Under the pieces are notes generated by a model. It ran no database searches. It was not told where the DNA came from and was given only the letters and a program-made list of their open reading frames with translations. A program made the position numbers and the translations under genes. A stretch of 64,000 nt of DNA from Dyadobacter psychrotolerans (GTDB lineage Bacteria > Bacteroidota > Bacteroidia > Cytophagales > Spirosomataceae): contig NZ_SMFL01000002.1 of the NCBI RefSeq assembly GCF_004349265.1, positions 186,001 to 250,000 of the forward strand. Reading direction: 5' to 3'. Below, in pieces: positions 36,183 to 44,261 of this stretch (its first letter is position 1; each line of letters begins with the position of its first letter).

Positions 36183-39100
36183 TTATTTGAAGTTTACACT
36201 AACCCCTGCCACAAATGTTTTTACCTGAGGATAAAACCCTCCGCTGGTAACCGGCGATTCGGGATCGTAACCGTAGAAGAAGTTGGACTTTGTAAGCAGA
36301 TTGTCAGCCGAAACATAAATCCGCATGCGGCTCACCCTTGCTTTGCTTGTTAGTTTTTCAGGAAGCGTGTAACCAAGCTGAACATTTTTTAAACGCAGGT
36401 AAGCTGCATTTTCAAGCCAGTAGGTCGACAAACGCTGGTTGTAACTTTGCTGATACGTTAATCTCGGATAACTCGCATCTGTGTTTTCAGGAGTCCAGCG
36501 GTCGCGGTGAACTTCCTGTGGTAACGATCCCTCGTTGATCAGCGCGTGACGTGCAGCACCCTGGATGTAACCGTCTGCTTTACCTACACCCTGCAGAAAG
36601 AAACTAAAATCAACGCCCTTCCAGCCAACCTCACCACGGAAACCATAATTGAAACGCGGGATAGCGCTGCCAATTACTTTACGGTCACCGTCAAGTGTTA
36701 TTTGGTTATCGCCGTTAAGGTCTTTGTAAATAATATCCCCAGGTGCTACCGGATCGCCTGCGTACGCCGGAAATTTAGGAGTGTACTTTTTGGTCTCGGC
36801 ATTGTAGTCGAAATCAGAGTCCTGTGCAAGACGGTCAGCAACGAGTCCGTAAAAAGCATCGATCGGTTGGCCGACGATACGGATACGATCTCCGTAAGTT
36901 GGCGGCATACCACCCAAACCGGTTACTTTGTTTTTTACATCTGAAATGTTAAAGTTAGCTCCGTACTTAAAATCACTGATCTGATCGCGCCACGAAACAG
37001 CAAATTCCCAACCCTTATTTTCTACTTTACCAGCGTTCTGGGGAGGGTAGTTCGTGCCTACACCCAATACATCAGGCAGCGGAACATTCAGCAAAATATT
37101 ATTGGTGTTCTGTTTGTAATAGTCAACTGTAATGCCCATTCGGCCTTTAAGCAAGACAAGGTCTATGCCTGCATTTTGTTTTACAACAGACTCCCAGGTC
37201 AAAAGCGCATTCGGGATATTCGACTGGCGGTAACCTATGGTGAGCGCATTGCCTATAGGGAAAGTATTGTTGACCGGGCCCAATGTGGACAGGTATGGAA
37301 AGTTTTGTCCAACTTTGTCATTCCCCTGCGTTCCGTAAGAAACACGAATTTTACCGGATTCGATTACACGGCGAAGAGGACTGAAAAACTTTTCCTCAGA
37401 AAAAACCCATCCGGCAGACGCTGATGTAAACCAATTCCAGCGCAAGTCAGGAGCGAAACGGGAGGAACCATCATAACGGAAATTGAATTCAGCCAGATAT
37501 TTTTCGTTAAATCCATAGTTAAACCTTCCGAAAAATGAGCGCAGTGCGGTTTGGGTCGCATCACCGCCATTTAACTGATTTTCAGTTCCCAAATTGATTG
37601 ATTCCACATCCTGTGAAGCAAGGTTTGTGCGGGTTGAATAAACATAATTGGAAACGTTTTCTTCCTGTGAAACAGCCAGCATTCCCTTCACACTGTGTTT
37701 TTCTGCAAACAGTTTGTCATATTCCAGAAAGCCCAGCATGGTCTGATACAAATTGGTATAATCACGAACATCGATCTTGTTCTGAGGATTGGTCTGGTAA
37801 ATCAGAGATCCGTCAACAGGACTGTAATAATTGATCGTTTTGCTGAAAATAGAACGGTAAGAATTGGATCTGATCAGTCCGTACTGGCCTCTTAAATTCA
37901 GTCCTTCAAATATTTTTAAAGTAGCACTTAAATTTGCGGTAACTTCCTGTGAATTAAACCGGTTTGTTCCCCCGTCAGTGGTTACAGCAACCGGATTTCG
38001 CTGGCCTCCGATATAACCCCAACCGCCGGTTGTAAACCGAACCGGAACAAGTGGCAAAATCTGATGCGCAGCATACAAGGGTCCCGCTGCCGATTCAACA
38101 CTTTCCGCAGAACCGGAAAATCCTCTGTCGATGTACCCCAGATTGGCATCCAGGTGCAGACGGTCAAGCAGCGTTGTGTTCAGCCGGAGACGGACATTGT
38201 GCCGCTGGGCGTTGTAATTGTCTCCCGTAATCAAACCACCTTCTTTCAGGTATCCGTAAGAAACGTAGTAGTTCAGATTTTTGGCGCCTCCGTTTATGCT
38301 CAGGTTGTGGTTTTGCTGCGGGGCGCTTTTTTTATAGATTTCATCAATCCAGTTAGTGTTGGCAAAATAATTGGGATCCGAGCCGTTACGTGCAATCTCA
38401 ATGTCCGCTTCCGAATAAGTCGGGTTGCGTCCAACATTAACCTGTGATTCATTTAAAAGCTGCATGTACTCGGGAGAACCGACAAACTTTGGAAGCGCCG
38501 TCGGTGTCTGCATGCCGATATAACCGTTATAGGAAATAGTTGGCTGCGAGTCTTCTTTTCCTTTTTTTGTCGTAACCACAATGACCCCGTTGGCTCCGCG
38601 CACCCCGTAAATCGAGGAAGAAGCAGCATCTTTCAAAACAGAAATGCTTTCAATATCAGCAGGATTCAGCAGGTTCAGGTCTCCTCCGGGAATACCATCG
38701 ACAACTACCAACGGATTGGAATCACCCAATGTACCCACACCTCTGATCCGGATCGAGCTTCCGTTTTGTCCGGGCAGCGCAGTGGAGTTTACAACCGTTA
38801 CCCCTGCCATTAGCCCCTGTAACGCAGAGCTCATGTTTTTAACCGGCCGGCTGTCGAGATCTTTGGCTTCAATCGATGCTACCGCTCCGGTAACATTAAT
38901 TTTCTTTTGCGTTCCGTAACCCACTACCACTAGTTCTTCAAGCCCGGCAACATCCTCCAAAAGCTGAATCGTTAAAGAATTTTCTCCTTTATAGCTGATT
39001 TCTTTCTTTAAAAAACCAATGAAAGAGACCACCAAAACTTCACCATTGTTAACGTTAAGCGAAAAGCTTCCGTTTTGATCCGAAACCGTTCCGCGGTCGG

Positions 39101-39611
39101 TGCCCTTCACAACCACAGAAGCACCTGGCAAAGGCTGACCGTTTTTTTCAACGATTTTGCCGGTAAGCTGTGCGATCTGTGGTTCCTCAGGAACGACTAC
39201 TACGGTTTCAGCGGGTTTAGGAATAATGACAACAGGTTTTGGTTTAGGTGCGGCTTTAAGAACAATCGTTGAGCCGACTGTCGTGTAGGTCAGCGAGTAT
39301 GGTTTCAGAAGTGCGTCAAGCACCGTTCCCAGTTTCTCATTGCGCACATTGATGTTTGCCTTTTTCAAAGATTCACTTTCACTGGCCAGAACAAAACGTG
39401 TATTGGCAGCTTTGGAAAGTTGTTCGAGAACCTCTGGAAGCGGCTTTTTGCCGGTTTTAAGGGTAATCGGCCTGTCGAGAATCTGGCTGTAAGTATTTTT
39501 TGCAAACCCAAGAGAGCAGCAGAAGCCGATTAGAACTGATAAAATAGCACTGTATTTCATTATTGTTAGTGTACAATGAAATAGTTTACCCCTGTAAAGA
39601 GATTTTTCCAT
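36183..39611 (-). CDS. SusC/RagA TonB-dependent transporter with STN domain (second PUL)
   Basis: A 1142-aa outer-membrane transporter. After a signal peptide (about 18-43, ending FAKNTYSQ) comes an STN domain (about 46-117: ITLKTGKKPLPEVLEQLSKAANTRF) that contacts the FecR anti-sigma factor. A Pro/Val-rich linker (120-147, KPKPVVIIPKPAETVVVVPEE), a carboxypeptidase-regulatory-like domain (about 148-228), the plug (LVVVGYGTQKKINVTGAVAS; SVLKDAASSSIYGVRGANGVIVVTTKKG) and the barrel ending VSVNFK follow. The Pro/Val linker is unusual and may extend STN into the periplasm. The start ATG at 39611 gives a long N-region; Met18 is an alternative. It is preceded by a 177-bp gap containing an opposite-strand terminator. 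Confidence 0.95.
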   Translation of the reverse strand: MEKSLYRGKLFHCTLTIMKYSAILSVLIGFCCSLGFAKNTYSQILDRPITLKTGKKPLPEVLEQLSKAANTRFVLASESESLKKANINVRNEKLGTVLDALLKPYSLTYTTVGSTIVLKAAPKPKPVVIIPKPAETVVVVPEEPQIAQLTGKIVEKNGQPLPGASVVVKGTDRGTVSDQNGSFSLNVNNGEVLVVSFIGFLKKEISYKGENSLTIQLLEDVAGLEELVVVGYGTQKKINVTGAVASIEAKDLDSRPVKNMSSALQGLMAGVTVVNSTALPGQNGSSIRIRGVGTLGDSNPLVVVDGIPGGDLNLLNPADIESISVLKDAASSSIYGVRGANGVIVVTTKKGKEDSQPTISYNGYIGMQTPTALPKFVGSPEYMQLLNESQVNVGRNPTYSEADIEIARNGSDPNYFANTNWIDEIYKKSAPQQNHNLSINGGAKNLNYYVSYGYLKEGGLITGDNYNAQRHNVRLRLNTTLLDRLHLDANLGYIDRGFSGSAESVESAAGPLYAAHQILPLVPVRFTTGGWGYIGGQRNPVAVTTDGGTNRFNSQEVTANLSATLKIFEGLNLRGQYGLIRSNSYRSIFSKTINYYSPVDGSLIYQTNPQNKIDVRDYTNLYQTMLGFLEYDKLFAEKHSVKGMLAVSQEENVSNYVYSTRTNLASQDVESINLGTENQLNGGDATQTALRSFFGRFNYGFNEKYLAEFNFRYDGSSRFAPDLRWNWFTSASAGWVFSEEKFFSPLRRVIESGKIRVSYGTQGNDKVGQNFPYLSTLGPVNNTFPIGNALTIGYRQSNIPNALLTWESVVKQNAGIDLVLLKGRMGITVDYYKQNTNNILLNVPLPDVLGVGTNYPPQNAGKVENKGWEFAVSWRDQISDFKYGANFNISDVKNKVTGLGGMPPTYGDRIRIVGQPIDAFYGLVADRLAQDSDFDYNAETKKYTPKFPAYAGDPVAPGDIIYKDLNGDNQITLDGDRKVIGSAIPRFNYGFRGEVGWKGVDFSFFLQGVGKADGYIQGAARHALINEGSLPQEVHRDRWTPENTDASYPRLTYQQSYNQRLSTYWLENAAYLRLKNVQLGYTLPEKLTSKARVSRMRIYVSADNLLTKSNFFYGYDPESPVTSGGFYPQVKTFVAGVSVNFK

Positions 39612-39624
39612 AATTTTGATAAGT

Positions 39625-39745
39625 TAAAGGTTAAGCAAATCTGTAAAACGCCCGTGTTTTCGAAGGCCCTGGCATCTACATTTTCAACATCTTTTGACAT
39701 GGATTCCCTGCTTGCAGCCCGGCTGTGAGAGGGAATTTTTATTTT
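39625..39745 (+). ncRNA. Candidate cis-antisense RNA opposite the FecR-susC gap (second PUL)
   Basis: On the + strand, TAATTTTG (39611-39618) is a perfect -7 box with a weak TTTA 22 bases upstream. About 85 bases later comes a strong terminator (39703-39745). No + strand coding sequence precedes it. A transcript of about 120 nt would be complementary to the leader of susC. A similar arrangement is present at 54400-54490. Bacteroides PULs with sigma/anti-sigma control are known to carry such repressing antisense RNAs (DonS type). The 5' end is a guess. Confidence 0.38.
39703..39745 (+). terminator. Rightward intrinsic terminator in the FecR-susC gap
   Basis: ATTCCCT (39703-39709) pairs with AGGGAAT (39730-39736). 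After a bulged G the stem continues CT..CAGC/GCTG..AG around a three-base loop, and TTTTT, A, TTTT follow. The T-run is on the + strand, opposite to the operon, so it does not terminate fecR transcripts. Confidence 0.65.
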
Positions 39746-39788
39746 GTTTAGGTCATGGGTTATTTGAATGAGTGAACAATTAAACCTG

Positions 39789-40784
39789 TTATTTACAGCC
39801 TTTCCCGGTTAGGGAAAATTCGGTTTCAGAAATTTGTTTTACTTTTCCTCCCAGCGACACAGCCAGTTGGTCAAGCACAAACCGGGGCGTGTCTTCCGGT
39901 AAGACATCGGCATAAATAAGGCACTCCATCAGATGCGGCTGCGCGGTAATTTCAATGTCAAATCTTCTTCTCAAATCATCAAGCACCTCAGACAAATGAC
40001 TTTTCCGATAAGTAAGTTTTCCGCTTGTCCAGGCCATCATGCTTAAAGTATCCACATCGCTTTTTACCTGTGAAAACCCGGAGTTTTGGTTAGAAGTAAC
40101 CTGCTGATTGGCCAGCAATAAAACCGGTTTTGAGTTGGGGTTTTTGTCTTCGCGCACCGATACTTTTCCACTTAAAACCGAGATACTGCTAAGTTTGTCG
40201 CCGGCGTATGATTTTATTACAAACCGGGTTCCCAGCACACGGGTGGCCAAACTGTTGGAATGAATGATAAATGGCTTTGTTACATCATGAGCAACTTCAA
40301 AATAGGCCTCGCCTGATAGGGTGACCACTCGGATGCTGTCACGGAATTCTTCGGGATAAATCAGTTTACTTTCAGAATTGAGCCATACAACAGTTCCATC
40401 CGGAAGATTGGTTTTCAAAAGTTTTCCTTTTGCGGCGGAAGCCTGCATGGATTTAACAGGAAAAAAATCGTTTAAGAGCTGTATACGAAAACTGTAAAGT
40501 GCGAAAAAACATCCTGCCAAAACAGCTGCCGCAGCTGCTAAACGCCAGCGGAATATATGTCGTCTCAGCGGTGTTATGGCTGTTTCGCTATGTTGAATTT
40601 CAGAAATAATATTGTCTAACAGCCGCTCTTTTACCTGCTGCTGATCGTCCATGGTGTAGTTATCCCACTGACTGATTTCCTTTTCCAGGCGTGCACAGGC
40701 ATTAAGAAAACGAAGCTGCTCTTCGGCGCTGAGCGTGCCTTCGAGATACTTTTCAGAAAGGGTTAAAAATTCGGTCTTTTTCAT
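39789..40784 (-). CDS. FecR-family anti-sigma factor (second PUL)
   Basis: An inner-membrane anti-sigma regulator of about 331 aa. A cytosolic N-terminal helical part binds the ECF sigma factor (EKYLEGTLSAEEQLRFLNACA). A membrane helix lies near 90-108 (LAAAAAVLAGCFFALYSF). The periplasmic FecR domain follows (about 118-220: LPDGTVVWLNSESKLIYPEEF..REVTLSGEAYFEVAHD with VLGTRFVIKSY), and a C-terminal DUF4974-type STN-like segment (SHLSEVLDDLRRRFDIEI) is the probable contact with SusC. The start is the ATG at 40784. It lies 79 bp after the sigma gene. Confidence 0.93.
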   Translation of the reverse strand: MKKTEFLTLSEKYLEGTLSAEEQLRFLNACARLEKEISQWDNYTMDDQQQVKERLLDNIISEIQHSETAITPLRRHIFRWRLAAAAAVLAGCFFALYSFRIQLLNDFFPVKSMQASAAKGKLLKTNLPDGTVVWLNSESKLIYPEEFRDSIRVVTLSGEAYFEVAHDVTKPFIIHSNSLATRVLGTRFVIKSYAGDKLSSISVLSGKVSVREDKNPNSKPVLLLANQQVTSNQNSGFSQVKSDVDTLSMMAWTSGKLTYRKSHLSEVLDDLRRRFDIEITAQPHLMECLIYADVLPEDTPRFVLDQLAVSLGGKVKQISETEFSLTGKGCK

Positions 40785-40863
40785 AGTTATGACTGTATGT
40801 GTCAAAACCGATGTAGAACACCCAAGTGCGGCGAAAAAAAATTAGTTTTTTTTGAAAAAGGCC

Positions 40864-41445
40864 TTACCAGTACGTTGGCAGCATGATGCATGCCCAAAAA
40901 AGCAGATCGCCCAGGCCTGTCCGCAAACGGCCAAGTGCGTTTGTGAGATGATTCTCAACGGTCTTTGAAGAAATGCCAAGTTTTTCCGAAATCTCGGTTA
41001 TGGAAAGATGCTGTTTTCTGCTCAGGATAAAAACCTGCCTGCATTTGTCAGGTAAACGCCTGATATGCTGGTCAAGAATTCTATCAAGATCCTCAGAAAA
41101 AAGCGCGTCTTCTGCATCTGTAAGAATGACGGAAGAAGTTATTTCATCGGGAAGGACCAGTTTTACTTTACCTGCCTTCACAACTTTAAATACCTGATAG
41201 CGAACGCTCGTATGCAGATAAGCCGCGAGCGAGTCAATTTGTACCGAGTTTCGTTTTGTCCAAAGCTGCACAAAAATGTCCTGTACAATATCTTCACTAG
41301 CTTGTTTGTCGCGAAGAATGCTATAGGCAGAAAGGTATAATTTTGACCAGTAAGCATCATAAATATCCTCAAATGCTTTCCAATTGCTGTTTTGAAGCGA
41401 ATTGAGAGCCTGTTGATCCGTATTTTCGATGGTTTGCTGATTCAT
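40864..41445 (-). CDS. ECF RNA polymerase sigma factor (second PUL)
   Basis: A 193-aa sigma-70 of the ECF type, released by the FecR protein encoded next to it when SusC binds its ligand. Region 2 is visible as WKAFEDIYDAYWSKLYLSAYSIL..ASEDIVQDIFVQLW (residues 20-70), and region 4 as LPDKCRQVFILSRKQHLSITEISEKLGISSKTVENHLTNALGRL (130-180). The C-terminus LLFWACIMLPTYW is hydrophobic, as in many Bacteroidota PUL sigma factors. An imperfect inverted repeat lies 27-58 bp upstream of its start codon. Confidence 0.93.
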   Translation of the reverse strand: MNQQTIENTDQQALNSLQNSNWKAFEDIYDAYWSKLYLSAYSILRDKQASEDIVQDIFVQLWTKRNSVQIDSLAAYLHTSVRYQVFKVVKAGKVKLVLPDEITSSVILTDAEDALFSEDLDRILDQHIRRLPDKCRQVFILSRKQHLSITEISEKLGISSKTVENHLTNALGRLRTGLGDLLFWACIMLPTYW

Positions 41446-41471
41446 AAAGTGATACTGAAAACAAACATTGT

Positions 41472-41503
41472 CATCCGTAAGAAATAAGTTATTTTACCGG
41501 ATG
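41472..41503. promoter_or_regulatory. Imperfect inverted repeat upstream of the sigma gene
   Basis: CATCCG (41472-41477) pairs with CGGATG (41498-41503), and the inner AAATAA/TTATTT continue the symmetry with short bulges. It lies 27-58 bp before the sigma factor start codon, in a 198-bp gap otherwise without features. It is either an operator or a 5' leader hairpin. Confidence 0.35.
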
Positions 41504-41643
41504 AAAAGCGAAAGACTTGCCTGTTCGCAAAGCAAGCAAAAATAATCAGCTTATTAGCCAGATACTAAGTTAACATATTTTTAAGTTTTACTATTGTTTT
41601 CATTCGTGGTGATTTCGGTACGATGTGACTGGTGACGTTAGGG

Positions 41644-42645
41644 TTACATCAAAATTTCGTTATTGGCAGGAACCGGCGGAGGCAAAAGTTTTTCCCCAAG
41701 CATTTCTCTTAAATCAATTTCAATGGTACGGCTCATCGAAGTAACCGGAACGTCGTTGGGGCCGCCTTCGAAAGGATTTTCGGTACTTTCTCCAACCTGC
41801 TCCAGTGAAGTGAAAACCCAGGAAACAACAACGCTGAAAGGGATATTTAGCCAGATACCAAATTCACCAAGTTTTGCAAATTCATTGAGCATGCCGAAAG
41901 GTAGCAAAATGACCAGTAAACGGACGAAAAACAGATTGATGCTGGCAAACTGACGTGGATAAGGGAAGTTTTTGATGCGTTCACTTTTTCCCTGATGGTC
42001 GTAAAACTCTTTCAGGACATTTTCCAGCTCTACGTAATATAAAGGGTCCAGAGATCCCCGGTCAGCTAGTGATCTTAACTGATCCGATTGAAGAGCAATA
42101 ATTTGGGTTGCCCTGTTTTTGGTTGATAAAACATAATTTCGGTCCGTCTCAGATAAAAATGGTTTAAGCTCATCCGGCAGCTGCTTTTCCCATTCTTCCA
42201 CCGAGTAAAGTTTCCGAAATTCAATGTTGTAGCTTTTGGTTTTGATGTTTTCCCAATTTTTGGATTCACGCAGTTGAAAACGCAGGGCAGTAAGCCAGGC
42301 AATGTGGCGATAGATGATTTCCCGGTGAATGGATTTTTGCTGACCGTCACCGGTGCGGATGTAGCTCGTAACCATGATGCCAAATGTACGGCTGCTGTTG
42401 ACAATTCCTCCCCAGATTTGTCTTGCCTCCCAAAGGCGGTTATAAGTTTGTGTATTTTTAAATCCGGCAATAAACGATGTTGCCGTACCGATTAGGGCTA
42501 TTGGCACCCAGGGAATTGCCAGCCAGGTAAATCCGGCCAGCTTAAAAAGTGTGGTAGGGATGATTGCCCAAAGCACCAGCCAGTAAATGGTTCTGCGTGT
42601 CCAGAGAATAAATGTTTTAAGATTGTAATGACTTCCTATGTGCAT
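41644..42645 (-). CDS. Bestrophin-family (UPF0187/YneE-like) membrane channel
   Basis: A 333-aa inner-membrane protein of the bestrophin family, which in bacteria forms pentameric ion channels. Two hydrophobic hairpins are seen: about 20-62 (WLVLWAIIPTTLFKLAGFTWLAIPWVPI...GTATSFIAGFKNTQTYNRLWEARQIWGGIVNSS) and about 222-268 (LFFVRLLVILLPFGMLNEFA..WLNIPFSVVVSWVFTSLEQVGESTENPFEGG). The latter carries the typical E-x-x-ENPF calcium-clasp-like end. The bacterial physiology is poorly known. It stands alone between the second PUL and porV. Confidence 0.92.
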   Translation of the reverse strand: MHIGSHYNLKTFILWTRRTIYWLVLWAIIPTTLFKLAGFTWLAIPWVPIALIGTATSFIAGFKNTQTYNRLWEARQIWGGIVNSSRTFGIMVTSYIRTGDGQQKSIHREIIYRHIAWLTALRFQLRESKNWENIKTKSYNIEFRKLYSVEEWEKQLPDELKPFLSETDRNYVLSTKNRATQIIALQSDQLRSLADRGSLDPLYYVELENVLKEFYDHQGKSERIKNFPYPRQFASINLFFVRLLVILLPFGMLNEFAKLGEFGIWLNIPFSVVVSWVFTSLEQVGESTENPFEGGPNDVPVTSMSRTIEIDLREMLGEKLLPPPVPANNEILM

Positions 42646-42960
42646 CCGCTTGTATTATTTTCTTCAAATGATGAGAACGAAGCTGCAAAATGATAATAAA
42701 ATGGATTCAATCAAATTGGTTAAGTGGCAATAGTGGTTTTGCTCCACAATAAATACCAGCCTGCCCTCACAGGCGAAATCTAACATTTTTAAATTGATAT
42801 TTCGTATTTTTTGACTAGCGAAAATAAGTATACGGTAAGTAAATTATTTCTGTAAAATTCTATACAAAAAACGGAAATCCGCACGTTCCGCTTTTAAATA
42901 ACCTGGTTATTTGCTTTGCCCGACGGGTCATTTGAAATCACCTCTCTACAATATCTCAAC
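42646..42960. other. 315-bp divergent intergenic region, bestrophin/porV
   Basis: AT-rich DNA with no coding potential. A short inverted repeat CGGAA/TTCCG (42872-42876 with 42886-42890) and a compact GCCCGACGGGT palindrome (42918-42928) lie upstream of porV. I could not place a convincing TTTG / TAnnTTTG promoter. Confidence 0.5.
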
Positions 42961-44061
42961 ATGAAAACAACATTTATTAATGCTTGTCTTTTAGCGCTTG
43001 TCTCAGGCTCATGTGCGCAGGCTCAAACAGTTCCAACAATTCGGATTCCACAAAGTTCAGTGCCATTTTTAACCTATGTGCCGGACGCCAGAAGTGCCGG
43101 TATGGGTGCAACAGGTGTAGCTTCAACGCCGGATGCAAATGCTTCTTACTGGAATGTTTCCAAGCTTGCTTTTATTGAACAGGATTTCGGAGCCTCGGTT
43201 TCGTATGTACCATGGCTGTCAAACCTTGTAGACGACATGTGGCTTGGATATGCGAGTGCGTATTACAAGCTTCCGAAAGGTCAGGCAATTACAGCTTCGT
43301 TCGGCTATTTTAATGATGGAGATTTGGTGATGAGTGGCTCTCCGCGTTCCGATTTTTCTGTGAGCGCCGGTTATGCCAGGCAATTAGGCAGGAACTTTTC
43401 AATGGGAATAACTTTGAAATATATTTCATCAGAACTGGCTGGCTATGGCTACATTACACCTGGAGTTTATAAAACCGGTAAAACCGTTGCGGCAGACATT
43501 AGTGCTTTTTATAAAAAAGAAGTTTTTAGCGAAACCAATGGCAGAAGTTTAGGCTATACCGTTGGTGCTGTGTTATCCAATTTTGGTGATAAAATCAGTT
43601 ACGGATCTGCTTTTGGAGATGGTTATCTGCCAACTACTTTCAAATTGGGAGGAGGATTGTCTTTTGCTCCAAACGATCGCAACCGGATTAGTTTCGTGTT
43701 GGACGCAAGCAAGTTGTTGGTTCCTTATTCTCCAAACCCTGTTAATGTTAACAGCCAGCCGTTTCTAACCAGTATCTACAAATCTTTTTCGGATGCCCCC
43801 GGAGGTTTGAGTGAGGAACTTCAGGAGGTAACGATTTCAGTCGGCGCTGAGTATTTGTATAAATCAAGATTTGCGCTGCGCGGAGGATATTTTGGAGAAA
43901 ATAAAAATAAAGGTGACCGGAAATTTTTTACAGCCGGTGCAGGGGTACGTTTCCTGAAACATTATTCTGCCGACGCTTCCTATGACATACCTCTTAAAAA
44001 AGACAGTCCTTTCAAAGGCACGAAGCGTATCACCATCTCAATGGACCTTGCCAAAAACTAG
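42961..44061 (+). CDS. porV: Type IX secretion system outer-membrane protein PorV
   Basis: An exported protein of about 366 aa (signal peptide 1-22, cleavage near AQAQ). It forms an outer-membrane barrel that shuttles cargo proteins from the SprA translocon to the attachment complex of the T9SS. The family opening FLTYVPDARSAGMGATGVASTPDANASYWNVSKLAF is clear, as are DMWLGYASAYYKL and the end TAGAGVRFLKHYSADASYDIPL. The start is the ATG at 42961, which gives a proper signal peptide. No other T9SS gene is in the window, as is usual since porV is often separate. A strong terminator follows at 44088-44128. Confidence 0.93.
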   Translation: MKTTFINACLLALVSGSCAQAQTVPTIRIPQSSVPFLTYVPDARSAGMGATGVASTPDANASYWNVSKLAFIEQDFGASVSYVPWLSNLVDDMWLGYASAYYKLPKGQAITASFGYFNDGDLVMSGSPRSDFSVSAGYARQLGRNFSMGITLKYISSELAGYGYITPGVYKTGKTVAADISAFYKKEVFSETNGRSLGYTVGAVLSNFGDKISYGSAFGDGYLPTTFKLGGGLSFAPNDRNRISFVLDASKLLVPYSPNPVNVNSQPFLTSIYKSFSDAPGGLSEELQEVTISVGAEYLYKSRFALRGGYFGENKNKGDRKFFTAGAGVRFLKHYSADASYDIPLKKDSPFKGTKRITISMDLAKN

Positions 44062-44087
44062 TCCGGTAGACTTAACTGGTATGATAA

Positions 44088-44128
44088 ACAAACCTGCATC
44101 ACAACCACTGATGCAGGTTTGTCGTTTT
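44088..44128 (+). terminator. Rho-independent terminator after porV
   Basis: ACAAACCTGCATCA (44088-44101) pairs perfectly over 14 bp with TGATGCAGGTTTGT (44109-44122) around a seven-base loop, followed by CGTTTT. Confidence 0.88.
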
Positions 44129-44261
44129 ATCTGTATGTGTTTCGAGATTCTGACTGATTAAAAATGATTTATCAGGGTAAACACAATAATGAACAGTCAC
44201 CAATATACAGACTTTTAGGTCCTGTAAAATCAGTAGCATCTTCGACCTTGATATCATCATA

